This document shows, piece after piece, positions 1 to 8,261 of a DNA stretch of 64,000 nt. A program made the position numbers and the translations under genes. Numbering within the stretch: position 1 is the stretch's first letter; every line of letters begins with the position of its first letter. The stretch spans positions 1,664,001-1,728,000 of the forward strand of contig NZ_CAHJXL010000001.1 in the NCBI RefSeq assembly GCF_903645315.1, written 5' to 3'. The stretch is from Victivallis sp. Marseille-Q1083 (GTDB lineage: Bacteria; Verrucomicrobiota; Lentisphaeria; Victivallales; Victivallaceae). The notes under the pieces are model-generated. The model saw only the letters and a list, made by a program, of their open reading frames with translations. It was not told the origin of the DNA and did no database searches.

Positions 1-59
1 TCAACCGCTGCGGTCTCGTTCTAATGAAATATCAGCTAAAAAAAAGTGCGTACCCTGTT

Positions 60-2552
60 ATGAAAATGAAAATCTATCATTGGTTTCCGCTCTTCTTCTG
101 CGTCTTACAATGCATCGCCGCCGATCCGGTGCAATTTGAGCTCAACACCTTTGCCACCCCCGCCGAACTGCAGAAATGCACCGCCAAAGAAGGCGCCGCC
201 ATCAGCGCCGACACCTTCCTGATCAACGGCAGTCATTCGGCCAAGCTCCATTTCCCGGTCAGCGATCAATGGCCCGGACTGATCATCACCGCCGAGCAAA
301 TGCCAACGACCGACTGGCAGGATTACGATTATCTAGTGCTTGATGTGTACAACCCGACCGACTATCCGATTGAGCTGCGAATGCAGGTGAGATTCAAGGA
401 CCCGTATGGGCAACTGCGCAAGAGCGATCTCTTCAACTTGAATTCCGGCATCAATCAATGCCGATTCTACCTGACCGACGACATCCGGATGTTTCCGATC
501 GAGGAAGCGCATCTTTATTTGCATAAACCGCAGTCACCGCTGGATCTGTACCTCGCCAACTGGCGACTGGTCACCCGGGATTTCGCTGACAAACAGCGGG
601 AATTGCAACTCGCGGCCAGCGAGCTCAGATATCCGGCAAACAGCATGCGGGCGCCCCAGGAAGTTATTGATGTCCGCAATGAGTACGCCAAGATGATCAC
701 CGCGATCCGGCAGACCGCCCAGGAGGCGCAAACCACCGAGGAACTGCTCCCGGCATTGCGCCAGGCACGGCAACTGGCGGCTGATCCCGACCTCGGCAAA
801 CTTGGTATCATCGCCAATCAATACAGTGCCGAAGAAAATCGCGATCTCGGCAGCGGCAGCGAAGTATCCACCCGCTGGAGCAATTCGATTGACCGCATCT
901 ATCGGACCGAACGGTTGCTGCCCGATTACGACCGCGAAGACAACATCATCAAGTTGGCGCAAAACGAGGCGGAAGCCAATCAGTTGCTGCTGTTCAGCCT
1001 CAAAGATCTGACCGATGTCAGCGTCGAGCTGGCCGGCGATCTGAAAGATGGCAATGGCAACCTTTTCCCGGCAACCGCAATCAAAGTCATGCCGGTCGGT
1101 TATGTCAATACCCGTCAGCCCGATTATTACACGCCCTATGCCGGCTGGACTCCCGACCCGTTGCTGAACTACCTCGATCACTTCGACCTGCCGCAACTGA
1201 CCTGGCAGCCGATCTGGGTCGAAGCGGCGGCCGCGGCCGAACAGACGCCCGGTCTGTATGTCGGGGAGTTGCGCATCCGCGCCAATGAACTGCAATCGCC
1301 GATCAAAGTACCGCTTCAGGTGCTGGTCTGGAATTTCCGTCTGCCGTCGACCAATTCATTGCCGTTGGCCATCGCGTCCATCTTCGAACGATCCTGGTTC
1401 AAGACGTTCTATGGCGGCAAGGATCCGGCGGTTTCCGGAGCGGAATTCGACCGGTATCTGCGGGGCGAACTGACGGAACAACAGCTCTCCGCGGATGCGC
1501 GGCAACTCGTTGAAATGATGAAGCGTTATGAAACGGAAATCCGTTCCTGCCGCATCCCGATCGATTTGATCTACCGTCCCTATCCGATCAGCGAACGCGA
1601 ACTGGAGCAACGGATCGCCGAAGGCAATACTAATATCTGTCTCTTTTTTATCAGCCAGTTTTCCGAGCTCAACCGTTCACTCGAATGGCTCAAGCAATTA
1701 AAGCCGATTATCGACCAGCACGACTGCTGGGATCGCGTGTACGTCTACGGGTTCGACGAGGTCCCGACCGGACAGATCGCCGAAGTGCGTGAAGCGATGG
1801 GCAAACTGAAGGCAGCTTATCCCAAGTTGCGGTTGATGACCACCGCGATTGATTACAGCTTCGGTCTGGACACGCAGATGGACGATGCCATCGATATCTG
1901 GGTGCCGCTGACGACGCGCTACATTCAGTTTTACGACGCCGTGGAAGCGGCCCGCAAACGCGGCAAAGAGGTATGGTATTACGTCTGCCTGGTGCCGCAG
2001 CCGCCTTCGGCCAACTGGCTGCTGGAATCGCCGGCGACTGGAACTCGGCTGTTGACCGGCTTCATGGCCGAAAAACTGCATACCCAGGGATTCTTGCACT
2101 ATTCGATCGTACGTTGGAACACCTTTCGCGACCAGACCGATGCCGCTGGCAAGGTCGTCCGACAACCGACTGACTGGAGCGACTATATCCAAGGTGGCCC
2201 GCTGACCAATCAGGATGGCAAGGGCTATGGCGATGTCAACGGCGATGGATTCCTGCTTTATCCCGGCGTCGACGGACCGGTGCCGTCACAGCGGCTCAAG
2301 CTGGTTCGTGACGGCCTCGAAGACTATGAATACCTCCAACTGCTCAAATATGTGCTCCGCGAAGCGGAAACCCGGCGTATCCAGTTGACCAAAGCACAAA
2401 TCACGCAGATTCAAGATTTGCTCGACATCAAAAATCATCTGGTTGCCAATGATTGGGATTATACCCGCAATGGCGCCGAGCTCATGCAACTGCGCAACAA
2501 AATCGGTGAAATACTCAACGAGATCGGCGACAATACAAAAATAAAATGGTGA
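60..2552 (+). CDS. Secreted DUF4091 / GH123-like glycoside hydrolase
   Basis: About 830 aa. The chosen ATG gives a typical signal peptide (MKMKIYHWFPLFFCVLQC, ending near IAA); an upstream in-frame ATG at 24 would push the hydrophobic core inwards, and neither has a clear Shine-Dalgarno. Residues ~30-170 look like a beta-sandwich carbohydrate-binding module, followed by a helical linker. The C-terminal half resembles DUF4091, related to GH123 beta-N-acetylgalactosaminidases: an Asp-Glu pair in GFDEVPTG at ~563-570 sits where GH123 has its catalytic acid, and the end carries the DUF4091 hallmark RDGLEDYEYLQLL. Likely exported and acting on host or dietary glycans; the substrate cannot be read from sequence. 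The next gene starts 3 bases after the stop, so the two are probably cotranscribed. The promoter is probably left of the window. Confidence 0.8.
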   Translation: MKMKIYHWFPLFFCVLQCIAADPVQFELNTFATPAELQKCTAKEGAAISADTFLINGSHSAKLHFPVSDQWPGLIITAEQMPTTDWQDYDYLVLDVYNPTDYPIELRMQVRFKDPYGQLRKSDLFNLNSGINQCRFYLTDDIRMFPIEEAHLYLHKPQSPLDLYLANWRLVTRDFADKQRELQLAASELRYPANSMRAPQEVIDVRNEYAKMITAIRQTAQEAQTTEELLPALRQARQLAADPDLGKLGIIANQYSAEENRDLGSGSEVSTRWSNSIDRIYRTERLLPDYDREDNIIKLAQNEAEANQLLLFSLKDLTDVSVELAGDLKDGNGNLFPATAIKVMPVGYVNTRQPDYYTPYAGWTPDPLLNYLDHFDLPQLTWQPIWVEAAAAAEQTPGLYVGELRIRANELQSPIKVPLQVLVWNFRLPSTNSLPLAIASIFERSWFKTFYGGKDPAVSGAEFDRYLRGELTEQQLSADARQLVEMMKRYETEIRSCRIPIDLIYRPYPISERELEQRIAEGNTNICLFFISQFSELNRSLEWLKQLKPIIDQHDCWDRVYVYGFDEVPTGQIAEVREAMGKLKAAYPKLRLMTTAIDYSFGLDTQMDDAIDIWVPLTTRYIQFYDAVEAARKRGKEVWYYVCLVPQPPSANWLLESPATGTRLLTGFMAEKLHTQGFLHYSIVRWNTFRDQTDAAGKVVRQPTDWSDYIQGGPLTNQDGKGYGDVNGDGFLLYPGVDGPVPSQRLKLVRDGLEDYEYLQLLKYVLREAETRRIQLTKAQITQIQDLLDIKNHLVANDWDYTRNGAELMQLRNKIGEILNEIGDNTKIKW

Positions 2553-2555
2553 AAA

Positions 2556-3386
2556 ATGTTTAAAGTAATGACTTGCAACATCCGGGTCAGCAGCGCTCCG
2601 GATACCGTATATAGTTGGGCCAACCGCCGCGCCGTCTGCGCGGAGATCATCCGGCGCCACGCGCCGGACCTGATCGGTTTTCAGGAGATGCGTCAGGATC
2701 AGCACGACGACCTGTTTTCCGCACTCGGCAACTACGATTCATTCGGCGTTATCGACGAGCCCGGCGGACATCCGGTGGATCAGATCTTTTACCGCCGCGA
2801 CCGGTACGAACTGCTCACCGGTCACTCCTACTGGCTTTCGGCGACTCCCGACCGTTGCGGCAGCAAGTCCTGGGACAGCAACTGCATTCGCATGGCCAAC
2901 GCCGCCCTGCTCCGCGACCGGCAGACCGGTCGCAAGCTGCGTTTCACGAATACCCATCTGGACCACATCAGCCAGCCAGCCCGCGAAGAACAAGCCGGCG
3001 TCATCAATGCCGATTGCCAGGCGCAGCCGGCGGACCTGCCGCAAATTCTGACCGGCGACATGAATTGCGATTTTGTCAACCCGGCCATTCAGCGCTTTCT
3101 GCAAAATGGCTGGATTGATACTTATGCCGCGATTCACCAGGTAAATGAACCGGGATTCACCTATCACGACTTCATCGGACCGCGCTACAACATTCCGCAT
3201 TACGGCAAGATGGATTTCGTCTTCTGTCGTGGCCAGTTGCTGCCGCGGACCGCTACCATCGTCAAAGATTCGATCGATGGCCGTTTCCCGAGCGATCATT
3301 ACTTCGTCGCCGCCGAATTCGACTTCGTCCCGGTGGCCGCCAAAGTCCGGAATTGTTCGCCGGAGGCACTGGCCGTCGCCTACTAA
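2556..3386 (+). CDS. Endonuclease/exonuclease/phosphatase (EEP) family phosphoesterase
   Basis: 276 aa without a signal peptide, so probably cytoplasmic. EEP-fold signatures are in order: start motif VMTCNIRV, the metal-binding Glu in GFQEMRQDQ (~45), TGDMNCDF (~170) and the terminal FPSDHYFV (~250) with the catalytic Asp-His. The family cleaves phosphodiesters in nucleic acids, lipids or sugars; I cannot choose among these. It starts 3 bases after the DUF4091 gene, which points to translational coupling and a role in the same glycan unit. A second, secreted EEP protein is encoded at 25620. A strong hairpin follows the stop. Confidence 0.85.
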   Translation: MFKVMTCNIRVSSAPDTVYSWANRRAVCAEIIRRHAPDLIGFQEMRQDQHDDLFSALGNYDSFGVIDEPGGHPVDQIFYRRDRYELLTGHSYWLSATPDRCGSKSWDSNCIRMANAALLRDRQTGRKLRFTNTHLDHISQPAREEQAGVINADCQAQPADLPQILTGDMNCDFVNPAIQRFLQNGWIDTYAAIHQVNEPGFTYHDFIGPRYNIPHYGKMDFVFCRGQLLPRTATIVKDSIDGRFPSDHYFVAAEFDFVPVAAKVRNCSPEALAVAY

Positions 3387-3395
3387 TTCATTCGT

Positions 3396-3453
3396 ACAAA
3401 CAACAATCGCTCCTGGCAATCATCAACCCGGCCGGAAGCGATTGTTTGTTTGT
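3396..3453 (+). terminator. Hairpin terminator after the EEP gene
   Basis: Arms at 3396-3411 (starting ACAAACAACAATCGCT) and 3437-3453 pair over about 16 bp with one bulged base; the second arm runs into TTGTTTGTTTGTCC. It begins 10 bases after the stop codon of the preceding gene. Confidence 0.7.
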
Positions 3454-3667
3454 CCTGATTTCACCATTGCCCTCCGCTGTCCGGCAACCGCGATTCCGCC
3501 GCCTTGCCGCCACGAAAATTCAACGTCTGAGAAATGGCAAATGCTTCTTTGCGGAGAATATATTGCCCCCATTGAAACATGTGCTAAATTAAAAGAGTAT
3601 CTGAAAGGGGTTTCAAATGAGCGCAAAGAAACAATGGAGTTGAGCAGAGAATCCGTTTGGCAAAAAC

Positions 3668-3744
3668 TGGTACACCCGAAGGGAATCGAACCCCTAACCT
3701 TCTGGTCCGTAGCCAGACGCTCTATCCAATTGAGCTACGGGTGC
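3668..3744 (-). tRNA. tRNA-Arg(ACG), copy 1
   Basis: On the minus strand the 7-bp acceptor GCACCCG/CGGGTGT, a D-arm (GCTC..GAGC), an anticodon stem TCTGG/CCAGA with loop CTACGGA (anticodon ACG) and the T-arm GGTTCGATTCC are all present. CCA is encoded (plus-strand TGG at 3668-3670). It is identical over 77 bases to the copy at 3769-3845; the repeat unit is 101 bp. Confidence 0.97.
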
Positions 3745-3768
3745 ACACGCCCGGAGAATTCGGAAAAC

Positions 3769-3845
3769 TGGTACACCCGAAGGGAATCGAACCCCTAACC
3801 TTCTGGTCCGTAGCCAGACGCTCTATCCAATTGAGCTACGGGTGC
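3769..3845 (-). tRNA. tRNA-Arg(ACG), copy 2
   Basis: Same 77 bases as the neighbouring copy, with encoded CCA. It is the promoter-proximal copy; the 24-base spacer between the copies has no promoter, so the pair is likely one transcript. Confidence 0.97.
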
Positions 3846-3877
3846 ATACCACAATGTCTTTTCAAGACGTGACGATT

Positions 3878-3905
3878 AATATACCGAAGATTATCGAAAT
3901 TGCAA
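3878..3905 (-). promoter_or_regulatory. Probable promoter of the tRNA-Arg pair
   Basis: Minus strand: TTGCAA (3905-3900), 16-bp spacer, TATATT (3883-3878), about 33 bases before the tRNA 5' end. Spacing is acceptable but the -35 is a partial match. Confidence 0.45.
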
Positions 3906-3960
3906 GCGGAACGATCAGAGAAAAGTGGAAAACTCCCGGCTGCCGATCATTTTCAATTTC

Positions 3961-4935
3961 TTATTTTACCCACATCAAATTGCGATGGACCACAGCGGAC
4001 AACAGATTGCGGATTGAAGTTTTTTTATCCCGGCTGCTTTTCCGAATCAATGAAAATTCCCTTTCCGGTTCCAGTTGCCGCCAGCGGGCAATCGTCGAAC
4101 GAAGTTCAGCAAGGTAATTGCCGTAAAAGAAAGTCAATAAGGAAGCGTTCATCACTTTGCCGTAAGAACCGAGATTATGGTACAGCAAATGATTCGAAAG
4201 CAATTTAAATCCCTGAAAATGATAAAAAATCAATCTCTCGTCATCGACCGTCAAAATGCCGTCATTTCCCAGTTTCAACCGATAATTGCTCCAGTTCCAC
4301 GGTGCCAGACCGGCTCCCGGCAACCGGGAAACCACGACACCGGCAAACCGTTCCGGCCATTCGTCTAAATATTTCTGATCGGCAAACCGGGCTGGCTCCA
4401 CCCGGTCAAAACACCATTCCAGACACCGTTCCCGCCACCAATGCAGAATGGCGAATGTCCGCGGATCGCGTCGATAGATCTGAAATTGGACATTGTAAAC
4501 ACCAAACTGTTCCCGCCAGCGGATTTCAGCCGGAAAACGATGCGGAATGATCAGCACCGCCCCGTCACCAAGTTCGGCGAACAGCGGTTCCGGACGACTG
4601 TAAAAATACAAATCGGCATCCAGATAGGTGATGCTGTCCAATTCCGGAAAACGATGCAGCAGATACAGCGGCAGAACCGGACTGAGTGTAAAATAATATT
4701 CCACCCGGCTGCGGGTGGCACGGGTGGCGGCAAATTCCGGATCAAAAGCTTCAATATCCGCCAAACGCAACGGCACCAGCTCCGGTTCGCCATGACAGCA
4801 CAGCAGTTCGAAAAGTTCGTCATCCAGGCAGACGACGAAAAGCCGGAACTCTCCGCCATTTTTTTTCAAAGACCGAAACAACGTATCTCCCGGCACCAGA
4901 TAGCCGGAATCGAAATAGGTGGCAAAATATTTCAT
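3961..4935 (-). CDS. Glycosyltransferase with DxD motif (GT8-like)
   Basis: 324 aa, no signal peptide. The N-terminus (MKYFATYFDSGYLVPGDTL) is of the kind seen in cytoplasmic nucleotide-sugar transferases, and YLDADLYFY at ~100 gives the DxD metal/nucleotide-sugar site. Later motifs include FADQKYLDEWPE and YHFQGFKLL; the conserved-looking YHFxG resembles bacterial GT8-like enzymes. Its ATG overlaps the stop of the aminotransferase (ATGA), so it is translationally coupled to the sugar-nucleotide genes at 4932 and 6096 and probably transfers the sugar they make to a surface glycan. Family assignment beyond the GT-A fold is uncertain. Confidence 0.75.
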   Translation of the reverse strand: MKYFATYFDSGYLVPGDTLFRSLKKNGGEFRLFVVCLDDELFELLCCHGEPELVPLRLADIEAFDPEFAATRATRSRVEYYFTLSPVLPLYLLHRFPELDSITYLDADLYFYSRPEPLFAELGDGAVLIIPHRFPAEIRWREQFGVYNVQFQIYRRDPRTFAILHWWRERCLEWCFDRVEPARFADQKYLDEWPERFAGVVVSRLPGAGLAPWNWSNYRLKLGNDGILTVDDERLIFYHFQGFKLLSNHLLYHNLGSYGKVMNASLLTFFYGNYLAELRSTIARWRQLEPEREFSLIRKSSRDKKTSIRNLLSAVVHRNLMWVK

Positions 4936-6041
4936 CTGAAAAATTCCCGGACCGCCGCGATAACCGTTTCAACCGCATTTTCAGTCAATTCCGGATACAT
5001 CGGCAGACTGAGGATTTCCCGGACCGCCGCTTCCGCTTCCGGAAATACCCGACCGACGGACGGACGAAAAGCAGCCTGCTGATGCAATGCTTTCGGATAG
5101 TGAATTGCGGTGGCAATTCCCCGCTGCCGAAGAAATTCCCGCAACGCATCACGGTCGCCGGCCCGAATCACATATTGATGATAGACAGGAAACGCTCCTG
5201 GACGGATTTTCGGAATTTGAAGCGGCAAATCGCGAAAACCGGCATCGTACCGGGCGGCGATTTCCCGGCGCCGCCGATTGTCTTTTTCCAATTCCGCCAG
5301 TTTCACCAGCAAAATCGCCGCCTGCAGTTCATCCAAACGGCTGTTGACGCCGCGAATCGCACTGTCGAACCGCTGCCGCCAACCGTACTGGCGCAAAACA
5401 GCCAAATTTTCCAGCAATTCCGGATCATCACAGACAATCATGCCGCCATCGCCGATGGCGCCGAGATTTTTAGTCGGATAAAAACTGAAAGCGCCACAAT
5501 ATCCGAACACTCCAACCCGGCGGCCGTCGAGCAGCGCACCGTGCGCCTGAGCACAGTCCTCAATAACCGGCCGGCCGTCGGCCACCGATAAAATCGCCGG
5601 CAAATCAGCCGGCTGCCCGTAAAGATGAACCGCCACAATCGCCCGAATATCAAAATCCGCCAAGGCTTGGTGCAAGACCTGCGGCGATATCGTAAAAGTG
5701 TCCGGTTCCAAATCGATCGGCAACACTTCGCAACCGGCGCGCTGGATGGCGGCGGCAGTTGCCGAAGCCGTCAAATCAGGACAGGCCACCAGACTGCCGG
5801 CCGGCAAATTCAAGCTGCGCAAGGCCAGCTCCACCGCATCGGTTCCATTGGCAACCCCAATTGCTCCCCGGCAACCGCAGAAAGCGGCAAATTCCCGTTC
5901 CAATTTTTCCACCGCCGGACCGAGGATATAACGACCGCTTTCCAGCACTTCTCCGATTGCTTTCAAAATTTCCGGCTGTTTTTTCCGGAAATTATCCAGG
6001 GGGCTGCATTGCGGTATTTTCATTTCCTGATATTCCGTCAT
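4932..6041 (-). CDS. DegT/DnrJ/EryC1/StrS-type sugar aminotransferase (FdtB-like)
   Basis: 369 aa PLP enzyme of the sugar-nucleotide aminotransferase family. Signatures: ESGRYILGPAVEKLEREFA near the N-terminus, GVANGTDAVELALRSL (~60), EDCAQAHGA (~160) and FSFYPTKNLGAIGDGG (~185) with the Schiff-base Lys. The immediate upstream gene is a QdtA/FdtA-type 3,4-ketoisomerase, so the probable reaction is amination of a dTDP-3-keto-6-deoxyhexose, giving a 3-amino-3,6-dideoxy sugar (Fuc3N or Qui3N). Length fits the family. The start is unclear: no Shine-Dalgarno precedes MTEYQEM, and the second Met (MKIPQ) is possible. The acetyltransferase that usually completes the pathway is not in the window. Confidence 0.88.
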   Translation of the reverse strand: MTEYQEMKIPQCSPLDNFRKKQPEILKAIGEVLESGRYILGPAVEKLEREFAAFCGCRGAIGVANGTDAVELALRSLNLPAGSLVACPDLTASATAAAIQRAGCEVLPIDLEPDTFTISPQVLHQALADFDIRAIVAVHLYGQPADLPAILSVADGRPVIEDCAQAHGALLDGRRVGVFGYCGAFSFYPTKNLGAIGDGGMIVCDDPELLENLAVLRQYGWRQRFDSAIRGVNSRLDELQAAILLVKLAELEKDNRRRREIAARYDAGFRDLPLQIPKIRPGAFPVYHQYVIRAGDRDALREFLRQRGIATAIHYPKALHQQAAFRPSVGRVFPEAEAAVREILSLPMYPELTENAVETVIAAVREFFR

Positions 6042-6095
6042 TTTATTGATCGATCAACTGAATCGATTGATATTCAACCACAAAACGTTCCATCT

Positions 6096-6536
6096 TCATC
6101 CGTCATCCGACTGCCGGACGAATTCTAAAAAAGCTTCATAATTCCGGATGTAATCCGCTTCCTCGTAATAATCGCTGGCCGCCACCAACAATACGCAACC
6201 GCTGGAAAAGCTGTGCATCGTATGCCAGAGGCCGGGACCGATATAAATACCGATATGATCACGCCACATCAAAATGTCCTGTTTCGCCACTCCGTCATCC
6301 AGTGACAGAATAAAGCTGCCATTGATGCAGAAAATCGCCTGCTGCAATTGACGGTGCGCATGTTTGCCCCGGATGCTGGAACCATTTTCCAACTGATTGA
6401 TATAATAAACCCGCCGGATGTCGAACGGCAGATCACGCCGCCCTTCGATGATCGACAAAGCGCCATCGCGTTCATCGACTATCCGTTTCAATTCGATCCG
6501 TCCACTGTGACGGACTTTGAGGCCAATTTGATCCAT
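6096..6536 (-). CDS. dTDP-4-keto-6-deoxyhexose 3,4-ketoisomerase (FdtA/QdtA-like)
   Basis: 146 aa, a single-cupin protein of the usual length for sugar 3,4-ketoisomerases. The active-site His pair lies in RGKHAHRQLQQ (~55-65), followed by the cupin strand IFCINGSFILSLDDG and the GPGLWHTMHSF segment. It converts dTDP-4-keto-6-deoxyglucose to the 3-keto isomer that the next enzyme aminates. It is the first gene of a three-gene sugar unit, 19 bases after the acyltransferase gene, so the sugar and lipid genes may be on one transcript. The 11-bp repeated element at 6542-6569 lies just ahead of its start. Confidence 0.85.
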   Translation of the reverse strand: MDQIGLKVRHSGRIELKRIVDERDGALSIIEGRRDLPFDIRRVYYINQLENGSSIRGKHAHRQLQQAIFCINGSFILSLDDGVAKQDILMWRDHIGIYIGPGLWHTMHSFSSGCVLLVAASDYYEEADYIRNYEAFLEFVRQSDDG

Positions 6537-6541
6537 TTTAC

Positions 6542-6569
6542 CGGTTATTTTTCCGTTATTTTTCCGTCA
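6542..6569. repeat. Three 11-bp-phased CCGTCA-like units
   Basis: Plus strand units CGGTTA (6542), CCGTTA (6553) and CCGTCA (6564) are spaced exactly 11 bp apart with T-rich linkers. They overlap the 3' end of the acyltransferase gene and stand just upstream of the ketoisomerase start (minus). Confidence 0.6.
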
Positions 6570-7323
6570 TTTCCATATTTTTCAACTTCCAATAAGCCTC
6601 ATTCATAATCCGATGGACACGTTCCGCCAGCGCTTTGCGGTCTTCATTCGGCTGCGGCTGAATCAATGGCAGAATATGAACATCGATATCGATCCGACGA
6701 TATCCCAGGACCCGCCAGACATGCGGCATCAATTCATCATTGCCGTACCAGCACAACGATTTGCCGTCCGAAGTCGGCCGATAAAGTGTCAATATCGGCA
6801 GAATCGGAAATTTGCTGCGGCTGACGGCCTCGAATGGCGTCGACTTGAACGGCAACAGCCCATGTTCGCCATCGGTGCTGGTTCCTTCCGGATAAACCAG
6901 CAATGGAATTCCATGTTCCATCGTCGCCCGGAAGCTCTCCACTGCTTCCCGTGATTTCTGACGGGAGCTGCGATCAATCCAGATCGGTCGGCTGATCCCG
7001 AGATACCAGCCCAGGAAGGGCCACGATCTGATCTCCTTCTTCGGCGCAAAACGAATCGGAAACAACGAAGCATGCGTCAAAATATCCAGATAACCGCAAT
7101 GGTTGGAAACGATCAATCCGCCCTGAAAATGACTGAAATCTCCGAAAACACGAATGTTCAAATGAAAACACCAGGCTAAACCGCGCCCCCAGGTCCGAGT
7201 GACGAAAGAAACTCTTTTGATCGCTTTCCAACCACCCAGATGGACAAAAAAAGCATAGACGCCGACGATCGGCAGCCAACTGAAAGCCAAAGATATTCGC
7301 CAAAGTTTTCGAAAAAAGAGCAC
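6556..7323 (-). CDS. PlsC-type acyltransferase, probably lyso-aminolipid O-acyltransferase
   Basis: 255 aa with an N-terminal hydrophobic segment (~10-30). Acyltransferase motif I is SNHCGYLD (NHx4D, ~75-82), motif III is VYPEGTST (~145). It starts with GTG preceded by a strong GGAGGG at 5-base spacing. It directly follows a GNAT-type N-acyl amino acid synthase (7359), the OlsB-OlsA arrangement that makes ornithine or glycine lipids: OlsB N-acylates the amino acid, OlsA adds the second acyl chain. A role in phosphatidic acid synthesis is the alternative, but the neighbour favours an aminolipid. Confidence 0.82.
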   Translation of the reverse strand: MLFFRKLWRISLAFSWLPIVGVYAFFVHLGGWKAIKRVSFVTRTWGRGLAWCFHLNIRVFGDFSHFQGGLIVSNHCGYLDILTHASLFPIRFAPKKEIRSWPFLGWYLGISRPIWIDRSSRQKSREAVESFRATMEHGIPLLVYPEGTSTDGEHGLLPFKSTPFEAVSRSKFPILPILTLYRPTSDGKSLCWYGNDELMPHVWRVLGYRRIDIDVHILPLIQPQPNEDRKALAERVHRIMNEAYWKLKNMEMTEK

Positions 7324-7358
7324 CCGTTCCCTCCTCAGATTGGATGACCGTTATTGTT

Positions 7359-8150
7359 TCACACCCGATAGTGACGGGTATATTTCTCCGGCAAAGTGCG
7401 AAATTCCATGACGACGAAAAAATCAATCGAGCCGAATTCATGATCCAGAACCGGCTCCCCGCAAATTTTTGCGCCGAGGCGAATGTAACCTTTGAACAAA
7501 GGCGGAATAAATTTGATCAATTCGGAATCCGACAGCTCTCCGTCGGACATCGGCAGAACAAAACGCTGATGCGGCAGCGCCGAAAGCAATTCCGAAACGC
7601 CATAACGCTGTTTCAGATAATGATACAAGCCCCAGCCGACTTTGCTGTCGGTCGTTTCCAAACTGACGCAACCGATCAGATATTGAGCATCGGTGCGCCG
7701 CTTGATTTCGGCGATGCCGGCCCACAAAAGGCTGACGACGGCGCCGGTGCGGTATTCGGCCGCCACACAGGAACGTCCCATTTCGATGACGTCATCGGCT
7801 ATCTTTTCCAGACCCCGGATCGTATATTCCCGTTCCGAATAAAAACCAATGCCTTTTCGCGCCACCATGCCCGGATGCATCCGGTAGGTGCCGACGATGG
7901 CCTGGCTTTCCTTATCGATGACGATCAAATGCAAACAATATTCATCATATTCGTCGACATCGATGCTTCCGACGCCGTTGCAACTTTCCAAGCGTCCCTG
8001 TTCCCGCCGAAAAACTTCATAGCGAAGCTGTTGTGCCTGCTCAATCTCCTGCCGGTTATCTGCCAGCTTGATGATAAAATTGTCACTTTCAGCCAATAGG
8101 GACGGTCTGATGATCGCTGACAGTTTGTCCCGGAAGTTACTGATACCCAT
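7359..8150 (-). CDS. OlsB-like GNAT N-acyltransferase (acylated amino-acid lipid synthesis)
   Basis: 263 aa. The pattern RYEVFRREQG (~44), DEYDEYCLHLIV (~67), VGTYRMHPG and IEMGRSCVAAEYR (~125) matches the acyl-ACP-dependent N-acyl amino acid synthase group that includes OlsB. It should transfer a 3-hydroxyacyl chain from acyl-ACP to the alpha-amino group of an amino acid (ornithine, glycine or other; the substrate cannot be inferred). Followed by the PlsC-like gene after 35 bases. Such membrane lipids can replace phospholipids under phosphate limitation, which is notable given the Pho-box-like repeats in this window, but no such repeat precedes this gene. Confidence 0.8.
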   Translation of the reverse strand: MGISNFRDKLSAIIRPSLLAESDNFIIKLADNRQEIEQAQQLRYEVFRREQGRLESCNGVGSIDVDEYDEYCLHLIVIDKESQAIVGTYRMHPGMVARKGIGFYSEREYTIRGLEKIADDVIEMGRSCVAAEYRTGAVVSLLWAGIAEIKRRTDAQYLIGCVSLETTDSKVGWGLYHYLKQRYGVSELLSALPHQRFVLPMSDGELSDSELIKFIPPLFKGYIRLGAKICGEPVLDHEFGSIDFFVVMEFRTLPEKYTRHYRV

Positions 8151-8261
8151 CCTTCAAAAAAATCCCCTTAATTGATCATAATCACACACAGCGCCGATAT
8201 AATAACCGATGTTTGCTCAATATTCCAATCGTGATATCTTTTTTGCCTGTTTTTTTCCGTT

